Source of the DNA: Luteitalea sp.
GTDB lineage: Bacteria; Acidobacteriota; Vicinamibacteria; Vicinamibacterales; Vicinamibacteraceae
DNA: 64,000 nucleotides
Direction of reading: 5' to 3'
Assembly: GCA_009377605.1 (NCBI GenBank)
Contig: WHTT01000012.1
Coordinates: 1 to 64,000 of the forward strand
In this document: piece after piece, positions 8,798 through 18,500 of the stretch
How positions within the stretch are numbered: the stretch's first letter is position 1
Layout of the letters: each line of letters starts with the position of its first letter
Notes under the pieces: model-generated
Database searches by the model: none
What the model was told of the DNA's origin: nothing
What the model saw: only the letters and a program-made list of their open reading frames with translations
Made by a program: the position numbers and the translations under genes

Positions 8798-10282
8798 CTA
8801 GCTTCCAATAGCCACTTCCAACACCCGTTCCGGCGTCCATTCGGCAATCGAGCGGACCGATGACAACCGGCCGCGTGACATCACGGCGAGCGAATCGCAG
8901 ATCCCAAACAGCTCCGGCAGATACGAGCTGACCATGACGATCCCCTTCTTCTCGCTGGCGGCCTCATCAATCGCCTCGTAGATCTGCACTTTACTGCCGA
9001 TGTCGATACCCTTGGTCGGCTCGTCCAGCAGCCAGATGTCGGCGTTCTGGTGACGCAAGCGGGCCAGCGCCACCTTTTGTTGATTTCCACCCGACAGCGT
9101 GCGCGCCCGCTGCGCGGGACTGTGCGCGCGGATGCCGAGCGCACGCATTTGGTGGTCGGCCTGGCGCGCTTGTGCCGGCCGCGCGATCCAGCCGTATCGC
9201 GCACAGGTCGCGTACCGCGTGCAGGTGATGTTATCCGCGACCGAGAGCGCCAGCGCGAGCCCCTCACGCTGGCGATCCTCGCTCAGGAAGCCGATGCCGC
9301 GGGCCAACATCTCCCACGGGCGGACTGCGCTCACGGCAACGTCGCTGCCCTCGACACGCACGCGCCCCACGCTCGCGCGGTCGAGACCGACCAGCGCGCG
9401 CAGCATCTCCGTGCGTCCCGCGCCGACGAGCCCCGCGATCCCGAGCACTTCGCCGCGTCGCACCGCGAAGCTCGCGTCGCTCAGCGCCGGGGGTGCCGCC
9501 AAGTGCTCCACGTCGAGCAGCACCTCCCCAGGGGCCGGTCGATGGCGACGCGGAAAGACGTCATCGACCGAGCGCCCGACCATCGCCCCAATGATCTGGG
9601 CGTCGCCCGTACTGGCGAGCTCGCCGGAGGCGACGCTCCGCCCGTCGCGCAACACCGTGAAATCCTCCGCCACCTCGCGGAGCTCCTCGAGAAAGTGGCT
9701 GATGTACACGACGGCGACCCCATGGTCGCGAAGCCGCCGCACGAGGGCAAACAGCCGATCGACATCGGCGCGCGGCAAGCTGCTCGTGGGCTCGTCCATC
9801 AACACGACGGAGGCATTCGCGGCGATGGCCCGGCTGATTTCGACCATCTGTCGCGCGGCGATGGGGAGATCCGCCACACGCCGGTCTGGCCGCAGCTCCG
9901 GATGATGGAACTGTTCGAGGACTTCAGCGGCACGGCGGCGGAACTGTTCCCAATCGAGCAGTCCGCCGCGCGTCGGCTCCTGGCCCATGAGGATGTTCTC
10001 TGCCACCGTGAGGTGCGCGCACAGTGACAGCTCCTGATGAATCAGCGCGACGCCGGCCAGCCGGGCGTCGAGCGGCGAGCTGGGCGCGTAGCGCCGGCCG
10101 TCGAGGCTCATCGTGCCCGCATCCGGCGCGAGGGCGCCGGACGCGATGTTCATCAGCGTGGTCTTGCCGGCCCCGTTCTCGCCAATCAGCGCGTGCACGC
10201 GCCCAGGGCGGAGCTCCAGCGACACACCATCGAGTGCCACCGTCGGCCCGAAGCGCTTCTTGATACCAGAAAGGGCTAGCAC
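8798..10282 (-). CDS. Sugar ABC transporter ATPase with two ABC domains (RbsA/XylG/MglA-type)
   Basis: The 494-residue protein carries two nucleotide-binding domains in tandem, as usual for this class. The first has Walker A GENGAGKT at residues 34-41 and Walker B VVLMDEPTSSLP. The second has a degenerate P-loop (GLVGAGRTEM) and a clear signature LSGGNQQKVALAR followed by LLDEPTKGID. A degenerate second P-loop is typical of RbsA-like ATPases. It sits between binding-protein and permease genes on the same strand and powers sugar import at the inner membrane. Confidence 0.93.
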   Translation of the reverse strand: MLALSGIKKRFGPTVALDGVSLELRPGRVHALIGENGAGKTTLMNIASGALAPDAGTMSLDGRRYAPSSPLDARLAGVALIHQELSLCAHLTVAENILMGQEPTRGGLLDWEQFRRRAAEVLEQFHHPELRPDRRVADLPIAARQMVEISRAIAANASVVLMDEPTSSLPRADVDRLFALVRRLRDHGVAVVYISHFLEELREVAEDFTVLRDGRSVASGELASTGDAQIIGAMVGRSVDDVFPRRHRPAPGEVLLDVEHLAAPPALSDASFAVRRGEVLGIAGLVGAGRTEMLRALVGLDRASVGRVRVEGSDVAVSAVRPWEMLARGIGFLSEDRQREGLALALSVADNITCTRYATCARYGWIARPAQARQADHQMRALGIRAHSPAQRARTLSGGNQQKVALARLRHQNADIWLLDEPTKGIDIGSKVQIYEAIDEAASEKKGIVMVSSYLPELFGICDSLAVMSRGRLSSVRSIAEWTPERVLEVAIGS

Positions 10283-10375
10283 GACTCAGGGATCAGGGTC
10301 AGGGATCAGCAGGCATCAGCTATCAGGCATCAGCAGTCAGCTTTGTCACTCGTCACTCGTCACTCGCCGCGACCT
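10283..10375. repeat. Short tandem repeat block between binding-protein and ATPase genes
   Basis: The block contains imperfect AGGGATC/GGCATCAGC-type units followed by three TCACTCG units. The latter are the same 7-bp unit seen in the 4555-4617 hairpin. The block fills nearly the whole gap between the two cistrons. Confidence 0.65.
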
Positions 10376-10379
10376 GCCA

Positions 10380-11384
10380 TTACCGTAAGTACTCGTCGAT
10401 TGGCGGGTGGAGCAACGCTTGGGATTCTGGAGTCTCGAGGTTCTCGCTCGTCACGAGCGTCACGCCGGTGTCGATGCGCCGCGGCACCTCCTTGCCCTGC
10501 AGATGTGCAACCATCGTCATCACGCCTCGGTATCCCATCTCAAAGGGATCCTGTAAGACCACGCCGTGCAGCTGGTCGCGCTGCATGGCCCTGACGAACG
10601 CGTCGCTTGCATCGAAGCCGACAAACCTCACCTTACCGACACGCCCGAGGTCCTGCAGCGCCAGCAACATCCCGTAAGTGGAGTTCTCGTTGACCGTGAA
10701 CACGCCGTCCAACCGTGAGCCGAAGCGGTTGAGGAGATTCTCGGACGCCCGCTTCGCCGTGTCGCGCGTCGGACCGGCGTGTTGGTCTGACGAGATGAGC
10801 TCGATACCAGGGTAGCCTTGCTTCAGACGCTCGACAAAGCCTCGCTCCCGCGCCTCGGTGCTGGCCGACCCTTCTTGATACCGCAAGAGCAGCACGGTCC
10901 CCTGGCCCTCGAGCAAGGTGCCGAGCCGGTCGGCTGCCAGCACACCGCCTTCGTGGTTGTTGGTTGCCACGAAGCTGACGGTGTCGTCCGACGCAAGGTC
11001 CGAGTCGATGATCACCGTCGGCACACCGGCGCGCCGCGCCTCGTCCACGGGCCGCACGAGGGCACGGGCGTCGAGCGGCGCGAGCACCAGCCCGTCGATG
11101 CCCTCACTGAGAAAGCCCTCGACGACCTGGATCTGCTGCTCGCGGTCGTCCTCGCGCAGCGGTCCCTTCCACGTCAGGCGCACGCGCACGCCCTGCTTCC
11201 CGAGCTCGCGCTCGGCGCGAACCGCACCGGCGTGTATGCTTTGCCAAAACTCGTGCGTGGTGCCCTTCGGGATGACGGCAATGTGGAACTCGTCGGACGA
11301 GCCGCCTCCGCTGCACGCGCTCGCAAAGAGCGCACCAGACAAAAGCATCGAGACGAAAGCTGCGAGCGGTCGCATGACGGACAT
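10380..11384 (-). CDS. Sugar ABC transporter substrate-binding lipoprotein (RbsB/periplasmic binding protein type 1)
   Basis: The 334-residue protein begins with a lipoprotein signal; the likely lipidated Cys is residue 24 in FASACSGGGSS. The mature part matches the Peripla_BP_4 fold: FHIAVIPKGTTHEFWQSI at the first strand, DGLVLAPLDARALV, and the second-lobe features DGVFTVNENSTYG and VGFDASDAFVRAM. It delivers ligand to the neighbouring permease. The start lies four bases after the dehydrogenase stop, so the two are probably translationally coupled. Ligand identity is inferred only from the operon (acid sugar or related polyol). Confidence 0.92.
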   Translation of the reverse strand: MSVMRPLAAFVSMLLSGALFASACSGGGSSDEFHIAVIPKGTTHEFWQSIHAGAVRAERELGKQGVRVRLTWKGPLREDDREQQIQVVEGFLSEGIDGLVLAPLDARALVRPVDEARRAGVPTVIIDSDLASDDTVSFVATNNHEGGVLAADRLGTLLEGQGTVLLLRYQEGSASTEARERGFVERLKQGYPGIELISSDQHAGPTRDTAKRASENLLNRFGSRLDGVFTVNENSTYGMLLALQDLGRVGKVRFVGFDASDAFVRAMQRDQLHGVVLQDPFEMGYRGVMTMVAHLQGKEVPRRIDTGVTLVTSENLETPESQALLHPPIDEYLR

Positions 11385-11388
11385 CCTC

Positions 11389-12537
11389 TCAATCCAGCTC
11401 CAGCACGGCCTTGATGTAATCAGGCGAGTGGCGGTCGGGACCGCCGAACGCCTCCGGCACCTGCTCGAGCGAGCGATAGCGGTGCGTCACGAAGCGGCTC
11501 ACCTCGATCGTGCCCTCGTCGATGAGCGCCAGTGCCCGGCGGTAGACAGTGGGCCGGCCGTCCGCGTCGAAGCCTCCCGAGCCGCCAGCGGTCGCCACGA
11601 GCGTCGGCTCACGAAACTGGAGCTGGTTGAGCACGCTGAGCTCGACGTCGGTCTGTCCGTGCGCATAGAGCAGGACCGTCGCCTGCTTGCGCGTCAGCAA
11701 CGGCATCTGGCGAAATAGTGCGCCGACCCCCGCCGCGTCGATCAGCCACTCGACCCGCCGGCCGCCCGTCCGGTCGAGCATCAGCTCGACAACGTCCACA
11801 GCCCCAGGATCGATGACCTCGGCGCCAAACGACGACGCAAGCCTCCGGCGGGCGGGGTTCGGCTCGGCCACGAAGATGTGACCATCGTAACCGAGCGCCC
11901 GGCGGAGGTATTGAAGGAACAAGAGCCCGGCCGGGCCGGCGCCCGCCACGAGCAGGCTCCGGGCGCGAGCCTCACCTCGCCGCGGCATCAAATGATAGCG
12001 TCCCCGTGCTTGCTGCGCGACCTCCATCGCATGCACCACGCAGGCAAGCGGCTCCACCAGCGCCGCTTCGGCGTTCGGCACGCCACCGTCGCAGCGAACG
12101 CAGTTCACGGCCGGGATGACCAGCTGCTCGGCCATGCCGCCCGGCAACCCGGTCAGACCATGCTCCTGGTAGCGCTCACATTGATGAGAATCGGCCGAGG
12201 CACAGTATTCGCAGAGCGTGGGGCGTCCTGCGCTCACACAGTTGATCCCTTGATCGACGATGACCCGGTCGCCCGGCTTCAGATCGTGCACGTCGCGGCC
12301 GACCGTCTCGACGACCCCGGTGTTCTCGTGGCCCAGGATCTGCGGTGCTCGACTCAGGGGAATCGGCTGTCCGAGACGGTCGGTATTGTAGTTGCCGCGC
12401 CCCTCGTAGATGTGGAAGTCGGTTCCGCAGAGGCCAACGGCCGTCACGCGAATGACCACATCACGTGGTGATGGGTCGGGCGTCGGGACATCACGAATCT
12501 CGAAGCGGCGGACATCGCACAGGACGGCGGCTCTCAT
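11389..12537 (-). CDS. Zinc-dependent alcohol/sugar dehydrogenase (MDR family)
   Basis: A start at MRAAVLCDVRRF gives 382 residues and places it five bases after the UxaA-type stop; the 11 extra residues upstream are not needed. Catalytic zinc ligands are seen in GLCGTDFH and in GHENTGVVE. The Cys-rich segment CEYCASADSHQCERY corresponds to the structural zinc loop of glucose- or threonine-dehydrogenase-like MDRs. The NAD(P)-binding GAGPAGLL motif lies mid-protein. Family knowledge: oxidises a sugar or polyol hydroxyl. Position between the transporter and the UxaA-type gene suggests that it prepares or consumes an acid sugar such as a hexuronate or hexonate; this is inference. Confidence 0.87.
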   Translation of the reverse strand: MRAAVLCDVRRFEIRDVPTPDPSPRDVVIRVTAVGLCGTDFHIYEGRGNYNTDRLGQPIPLSRAPQILGHENTGVVETVGRDVHDLKPGDRVIVDQGINCVSAGRPTLCEYCASADSHQCERYQEHGLTGLPGGMAEQLVIPAVNCVRCDGGVPNAEAALVEPLACVVHAMEVAQQARGRYHLMPRRGEARARSLLVAGAGPAGLLFLQYLRRALGYDGHIFVAEPNPARRRLASSFGAEVIDPGAVDVVELMLDRTGGRRVEWLIDAAGVGALFRQMPLLTRKQATVLLYAHGQTDVELSVLNQLQFREPTLVATAGGSGGFDADGRPTVYRRALALIDEGTIEVSRFVTHRYRSLEQVPEAFGGPDRHSPDYIKAVLELD

Positions 12538-12542
12538 CGGCG

Positions 12543-14108
12543 CTACAGCGAGATGGCCTGCTCCGCCCACACCTGGAACTCACGATGCTTGTTGCGCTCG
12601 GCGCAGGCGCGCTCGCCGCTGGCAACGGCGATTATGTGCTCGAAGACTCGTCGCCCGACGCTCTCCGGGCTCTCCGTGCCGTCGATCACACCACCCGCAG
12701 ACAGATCGAGATCTCCCGACAGGCGCTCGAAGATAGGAGTGTTGGAGGCCAACTTGATCACCGGCGCAATGGCATTGCCAATCGTCGTGCCGCGTCCGGT
12801 CGTGAAGACGACAACGGTTGCGCCAGCCGCGACGAGCCCCGGTGTGGACTCTTGGTCATACCCTGGCCCTTGCATCAAATGCAAGCCAGGCCCCTCGGGC
12901 GGCTCCGCGTAACCGGTGACCCCCTCGACACGCGTGGAGCCTGCCTTGGCAATGGCGCCCAGCGATTTGATCGTGATGTTGAGGAGGCCGCCCGCGACGT
13001 TGCCCGGGCTGGGATTCTCGCCCAGGATCGTGCCGAACCTGGCCGCAACGTCCTTGTACCAGTCGACCATGGCGTACACGGCGCGCCCCGTCTCCGCGTC
13101 TTTGGCGCGCTGCGCGAGAATGTGCTCGGCGCCACAGAACTCCGGCACCTCCGTGATGAGCACCGTGCCGCCGCATCGTACGAGCCAGTCAGCGCCGTGC
13201 CCGAGGCTGGGATTGGCCGAGAGGCCCGAAAAGCCATCCGACCCGCCGCACTTGACGCCCAGCACGAGCTCGCTCACCGGCGCTTCGATCCGGACGTGTT
13301 GGTTGGCGACCGGCAGCATGGCTTCGACGGCCTCGAGCCCGCGGCGGACCGTGGCTTCGGTTCCGCCGGCCTCCTGAATGCCGATGCGTACGACCGGCTT
13401 GTTGAGCAGGCGGTCATGGTCACCGAGGTACCGCTCCAGCACGGTGTGATTCGTCTTCTCGCACCCGAGCCCCACGAACACTACGCCGCCCACGTTGGGA
13501 TGATCCGCGTAGTTCGACAACGTGCGCAGCAGGATGTCGAGGTTCGTGCCGTCGGAGCAACCGCATCCCTTGTTGTGCGGAATCGCGACGACGCCGTCGA
13601 CGTTCGGGAACGCCTCACGCGTGCAGAGCGTGAATTCGGCGATGGTGGCAATCTGCGACGCTTCGTGGCTCGCGCACATGCTCGTCGGCACGATGAGGAC
13701 CCAGTTGCGCGTCCCGACGCGACCATCCGGACGACGAAACCCACGAAACGTGGGACGCTCCTTCTCTGGCAGGTACTCGGGCGGAGGCGTCGAGAGGTGC
13801 TGATCGAGATCGCGCACCACCGGGACGTCGTTCGACATGTTCAGGTGTGTGACCCATGTCCCTTCGCCCATCCCCCTGGACGTGCCAATGGGCTCCCCAT
13901 ACTGGCGCACCAGCGCACCGGCCGGAATCTCCCGCAACGCGAATCGGTGGCCCGCCGGCACAGCCTGCCCGATTTCCACCACGTGCCCATCTACCGCCAC
14001 GCGCGTCCCAGCGGGCACATCTCGCTTGACGACGGCGACGTTATCGCGCGGATCGACCACGATCGCGTACGCGCTGAGCAGCGGGACCTCTGTGTCTATC
14101 TGGTTCAT
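12543..14108 (-). CDS. UxaA family altronate/galactarate-type dehydratase
   Basis: The 521-residue protein starts at MNQIDTE, just after the epimerase gene. The first about 95 residues form an SAF-like domain (DVPAGTRVAVDGHVVEIGQAVPAGHRFAL). The main part carries the family signatures IPHNKGCGCSDGTN and LGVKCGGSDGFSGLSANPSLG, whose cysteines are expected to hold the catalytic metal. Family knowledge: dehydration of altronate, galactarate or similar sugar acids to 2-keto-3-deoxy acids. With the adjoining epimerase-like dehydrogenase and sugar ABC transporter it probably defines an oxidative acid-sugar route. The exact substrate (altronate, galactarate, L-threonate or other) cannot be set from sequence alone. 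Confidence 0.88.
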   Translation of the reverse strand: MNQIDTEVPLLSAYAIVVDPRDNVAVVKRDVPAGTRVAVDGHVVEIGQAVPAGHRFALREIPAGALVRQYGEPIGTSRGMGEGTWVTHLNMSNDVPVVRDLDQHLSTPPPEYLPEKERPTFRGFRRPDGRVGTRNWVLIVPTSMCASHEASQIATIAEFTLCTREAFPNVDGVVAIPHNKGCGCSDGTNLDILLRTLSNYADHPNVGGVVFVGLGCEKTNHTVLERYLGDHDRLLNKPVVRIGIQEAGGTEATVRRGLEAVEAMLPVANQHVRIEAPVSELVLGVKCGGSDGFSGLSANPSLGHGADWLVRCGGTVLITEVPEFCGAEHILAQRAKDAETGRAVYAMVDWYKDVAARFGTILGENPSPGNVAGGLLNITIKSLGAIAKAGSTRVEGVTGYAEPPEGPGLHLMQGPGYDQESTPGLVAAGATVVVFTTGRGTTIGNAIAPVIKLASNTPIFERLSGDLDLSAGGVIDGTESPESVGRRVFEHIIAVASGERACAERNKHREFQVWAEQAISL

Positions 14109-14118
14109 TGAGCGCCTT

Positions 14119-15147
14119 CTATGGTAGGGCGCGTTCGCCGAACGCGCCATCAGGACGCCTCGGCGAGGCGTCGCTACTTGCTGCGGTTTCTCCGGCCCAC
14201 CACCCTCGCCTTTTCAATTCCATGAACCGCTCGATCGTCTCTGCGATGCCGTCCTGCAGCGACGTGCTGGGCACACCGCTGACCGCGCGGCGCAGCGCCG
14301 AGTCGTCCAGCCTGGGCGGGATGGGTATCGGAGCGCCTTCGACATCGATGAGCCCGCGCGCTTTGGGCAGTGTCTCTTCGACGAGCTGGACGAAGCGCGC
14401 TACGGGGGCGGTCTCACCATGCATGTTGAAGACGTGGGCCCCCTCCGGCGCGCGATCCGCACAGGCGACGAAGGCTTCCGCCGCATCCCGCACGTAGACG
14501 AAATCCGTGTCGCCGCTGAAGCGAATGCGGAACGGGCGCCCGAGCACGGCGTGGCGGATGGCTTCCGTGGGATCACTCGTGACGCCCGTGTCGCGACCCA
14601 CACCGTAGACGGCCAGCGGACGGAGGCCAGCGCTCGAGAGGCCGTGGTCGAGATAGTACACGCGCGCGTTCCCTTCGTTCGTCCGTTTGAACCATCCATA
14701 GTGCGTGGTCGGCTCGCCACCGCCCTCCTCGGAGACCGGCCCCTCACCATCGTCACTCTCGCCTATCACGGCGGCCGAGCTCGCGTACGCCACGCGCTCG
14801 ACGCCAGCCGTGCGCGCCGCCTCGAACAGGTGCAGCGTGCCAACGACGTTGACCATCGCGCCGAGCACCGGGTTGGCACGGCACGTTGGCACCTGCACAC
14901 CAGCCAGGTGGATGACGCGACGCGCGCCGGAGGTCGCCAAGGCGCGATGGACCGCGGCCCCGTCGGTGATGTCACCTTCGACGAAGTCGACAGCCGCAAT
15001 CGCGTCGGCCGTCAAAATGGCCTCGAGGCGCGAGCGGTCCGATCCCATGTCGAAGACAATCGGCGTGTCGCCGCGCTGCACGAGGGTCCGAACGATCCAA
15101 GCGCCGATACACCCCAGGGCGCCGGTCACGAAGTAGCGTTCGCTCAT
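14119..15147 (-). CDS. NAD-dependent epimerase/dehydratase family protein (uronate-dehydrogenase-like candidate), with repeat-derived C-terminus
   Basis: This is the first gene of the six-gene minus-strand operon. The 342-residue extended SDR shows the N-terminal Rossmann motif FVTGALGCIG and an active-site pair with YGWFK (YxxxK) preceded by YASSAAVIGE. Family members include UDP-sugar epimerases, uronate dehydrogenase and acid-sugar dehydrogenases; next to a UxaA-type dehydratase a dehydrogenase role is more likely, by inference. The last roughly 18 residues (DASPRRPDGAFGERALP) are encoded entirely by a dispersed palindromic repeat, so the original stop codon was probably lost and the tail is likely non-functional. 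Confidence 0.85.
   Translation of the reverse strand: MSERYFVTGALGCIGAWIVRTLVQRGDTPIVFDMGSDRSRLEAILTADAIAAVDFVEGDITDGAAVHRALATSGARRVIHLAGVQVPTCRANPVLGAMVNVVGTLHLFEAARTAGVERVAYASSAAVIGESDDGEGPVSEEGGGEPTTHYGWFKRTNEGNARVYYLDHGLSSAGLRPLAVYGVGRDTGVTSDPTEAIRHAVLGRPFRIRFSGDTDFVYVRDAAEAFVACADRAPEGAHVFNMHGETAPVARFVQLVEETLPKARGLIDVEGAPIPIPPRLDDSALRRAVSGVPSTSLQDGIAETIERFMELKRRGWWAGETAASSDASPRRPDGAFGERALP
14122..14175. repeat. REP-like double palindrome (GGTAGGG family) within the 3' end of the epimerase gene
   Basis: Two palindromes lie side by side: GCGCGTTCGCCGAACGCGC-type at 14128-14148 and GACGCCTCGGCGAGGCGTC at 14154-14172, with a flanking TGGTAGGG. Copies or partial copies of both cores occur at 15239, 21478, 41750 and 56306. 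This copy overlaps coding sequence. Confidence 0.85.
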
Positions 15148-15238
15148 TGGTCTAGCCAGTTTCGCATAAATTGCGCGCGTGGAACAAACCAGCTCTGCGG
15201 GTCTCCACCTCCAGCTTACATCAGCGTGGGAGGAGCAG

Positions 15239-15282
15239 GACGCCTCGGCACGATGACGGGCGCCTCGGCGAGGCGGCCCTCC
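15239..15282. repeat. REP-like palindrome copy
   Basis: A partial CGCCTCGGCA copy is followed by a full CGCCTCGGCGAGGCGGCCCT core. It belongs to the dispersed family described at 14122. Confidence 0.75.
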
Positions 15283-15290
15283 CTCACGTG

Positions 15291-15319
15291 TTGACTTACG
15301 AAAGCCGCCTGCGTAGAGT
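15291..15319 (+). promoter_or_regulatory. Candidate sigma-70 promoter for the Oar-like receptor
   Basis: TTGACT and TAGAGT are separated by 17 bases and match the -35 and -10 consensus at five and four positions. The receptor start lies about 190 bases downstream, leaving a long leader. Confidence 0.45.
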
Positions 15320-15512
15320 CGAGATTACATGTTGCTCATGCGTCTGATCTGACGCCCGCCACGATTGCTTACACCACGCGGAAAGGCTGATGCTTACGCC
15401 ACGGCGCCTTGCGGCGCGGCGTTTTGCCGCTTTTGCGTGTCGAGCTCCGGTGCGCGACCGCCGGTGCCTAGCACGCGGAGGCGGCTGAGACGAGGGAGAG
15501 GAGGAAAGCTCC

Positions 15513-18500
15513 ATGCGGAGAGGACTCACCACGTATAGTTGCGGCGCGGGAATGGCGCTCGCACTTGCGGCGCTTCCCGTTGCATGGCCAGCGACTGTTC
15601 ACGCGCAGGCCATGAAGGGATCACTGGTCGGCGCTGTCACCGACTCGACGGGCGCCGCGCTTCCCGGCGTCACGGTGCTGGTCACCGAGACTCAAACGAA
15701 CCGTCAAACGACGGCGATTACCAACGAATCCGGCTTCTACACGGTGCCCACCATCGCGAACGGCCAGTATCAGGTCGAAGCAGAGCTGGAAGGCTTCAAG
15801 AAGACCCTGCGCGAGAACATTCGTGTGGACGTGAACACGACCGTTCGCGCCGATCTGGTTCTGGAGATCGGTGAGCTGACCGAGTCGGTGACCGTCGCGA
15901 GCGAGCCAGCGCTCCTCCAGACCGACCGTACCGACACGGGCCGGATCATCGAGTCGCGACAGGTCCAGGATCTCCCGCTCGGCTTCAACCGAAACTTCCA
16001 GGGCTTGTGGGTCACGGTTCCCGGCTCGTCGCGGCCAACGCGGCCGCACTCCGAGTTCTTCAATCCACAGGATAGCCTCGAAGCCAAGATCAACGGCCAA
16101 TCACGAATGTCGAACAACGTCCAGATCGAAGGCATCGACAATAATCAGCGTACGGGTCTCCTGACCGTGCTGATCCCATCGCCCGAGGCCATCGAAACGG
16201 TGGGCGTGTCGACGAGCAACTTCGACGCGGAGCTGGGGCGCGCCGGCGGCGCCGTGACATCAGTGACGTTGAAGTCCGGCACGAATCAGTTGAGCGGCAG
16301 CGCCTTCTGGTTCGGCAAAGATGACGCCATGAACGCCAGGCCCTACTTCGCGGAGACCAAAGCGCCCACCACCTACAACCAGTTCGGCTTCACGCTCGGT
16401 GGGCCAATCGTTCAGAACCGTCTCTTCTACTTCGGCGACTATCAACGGACCAACGACGATCTCGGCAAGGTCCATCGTCTCACGGTGCCGCCTGCGGAGT
16501 GGCGCAACGGTGACTTCAGCAGCGCCCCGACGACCATTTACGACCCCGCCACGGGGAATCCGGACGGCAGCGGGCGCGCGGCGTTCTCCGGCAATCGCAT
16601 TCCGCAGTCGCGCATCAGCCCAATCGCCCAACGCTTGCTCGACCTGGTGCCCGCGCCCAACCTCGACGCGGCGCCCGGCCAGATCAACTACGAGGCCACG
16701 GCGGTGCGCGAGAAGCGCACCGACAACTTCGACACCAAGATTACGTACCAGGCCAGCCCGGCGGATCAGATCGCATGGCGCCTCAGCTTCATGCGGCCCG
16801 AGATCTTCGACCCTTCGCCGGAGGAGTACGGCCTGTTCGGCGGACCGAGCAACGGTGGGTTCAATGCGACCGGCTCCGCCACGACCTGGAGCACGACGTT
16901 CAACTGGACGCGCAGCCTGTCGAACACGTTGGTGCTGGACACACGGGCCGGCCTGAGCCGCTACCACAACATCGCCGACGCTCAAGGGCGGGGGCTGCGC
17001 TCGTCCGAGGAGCTGGGCATCACCGGTGCGAACCTCGACGATTACACGAGCGGTCTCACATCGATCAATCTCAACAACGGCTACTCGAATCCGGCGCTCG
17101 GCTTCGGTGGGTCGCTCCCATGGGATCGGTCGGAGCGGACCGTCCAACTGGCCTCCACGCTCACGAAGCTGCTGGGAAATCACGCGGTAAAGATTGGCGC
17201 GGACTATCGTTACAATCGCGACTTCCTCCTTCAAACGCAGGACAACGGCGGCCCGCGCGGCATCTTTCGCTTCACCGGCGCCGGGACGGCGATTCCAACG
17301 GATGCCGCCGCTACGGCTGGAGTCGCCAACACGCTGGCCTCGTTTCTCCTCGACCAACCCAACAGCATCGGCCGCGACAACCGCGTGGTGGATCCGGTGA
17401 TGATTCACCAGGCGCTCTTCACGTTCATCCACGACAAGTGGCAGGTCACGCCGCGGACCACGCTCGATCTCGGCCTCCGCCACGAGTTCTACACCCCGTT
17501 CTATGCGGAGGAGGCCGGCGGGTTGTCGAACTTCGACCCCGAGACCAACACGCTGCGCGTCGCCGGCTACGGCAACGTTCCGTCCGACGTCGGCGTGGAG
17601 AAGAGCTTCACGCACTTCTCGCCGCGGGTCGGTCTCTCCTATCGCATCGACGACCGCACGGTCGCGCGCGGCGGCTACGGGGCGACGACAATTCCGTTTC
17701 CCGACAACAAGTACGCGTGGGACAACTTCCCGGTGAAGCAGAACAACCAGTTCTCAGCCCCCAACGCGTTCCAGACGCCCGGCTTGCAGATGGCTGACGG
17801 CTTCCCCGCGCCGCTCGTCGCCGAGATCCCAGACGACGGGATCATCGACGCGAGCGACCCGGCGCTCCTCAACCAGGGCTACAACGTCGTCCCGCTGGAT
17901 CTCGAGGAGGCGACGCTCCACACCTGGAACGTCGCATTTCAGCGCGAGCTGACATGGGGCTTTGTCGGAGAAGTGGCGTACGTCGGCAACTACGGCGATG
18001 GCGTGCTCTCGCGCCTGCAGGCGAATGCCGGCATGGTCCTCGGGGCCGAGGATGCCGGGCGGCCATACTTCGAGCGGTTCGGCCGGACGGCGGAGTCCAG
18101 GGTCTGGGTGCCGACGACGAGCCGGTACGACGGCTTGCAGGTGAAGCTGGATCGCCGCTTCAGCAACGGCTTCCTCATGACCAATTCGTACACGCTCGGC
18201 AAATCGACCGACTACTCGAACGACAACGCCTTCATCAGCACGCCGGCCGATCGCGAGCGGAGCAAGGGGCCGTCTGCGTTCGACCGCCGCCATGCCTACA
18301 GCGCCAGCTTCGTGTACGAGCTGCCGTTCGGGCGCGAAGACGAGGGGCTCGTTCGATGGTTGGCCGGTGGCTGGCAGCTTGCCGGCGTGTTCACCGCCAT
18401 GACCGGGACGCCGGTCGACATCGATATGAGCGGCGCCACCCTCGGCGCGCCCAACAACACCCAGCGGCCCAACATGGTGAGCGAGCCGCGGATCATCGGC

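Larger units (their letters stand above)
15148..15512. other. Intergenic region between the divergent acid-sugar operon and Oar-like receptor
   Basis: This about 365-base gap has no gene. It holds a REP-like palindrome copy at 15239-15282 (CGCCTCGGCGAGGCGGCC core) and a good promoter candidate for the rightward receptor at 15291-15319. The rest shows nothing recognisable. Promoters for the leftward operon must also lie here but none stands out. Confidence 0.6.

Noticed and set aside
8600-8800. Short frames with repeated VTLSPC-like peptides
   Set aside because: They are translations of GTGACAGG-type tandem repeats, not genes.
12465-14111. 548-codon plus-strand open frame
   Set aside because: It is exactly antisense to the UxaA-type gene, whose family motifs are clear; high GC makes long antisense frames common.
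16260-17615. 451-codon minus-strand open frame
   Set aside because: Antisense shadow of the Oar-like receptor; Arg-rich with no family motif.
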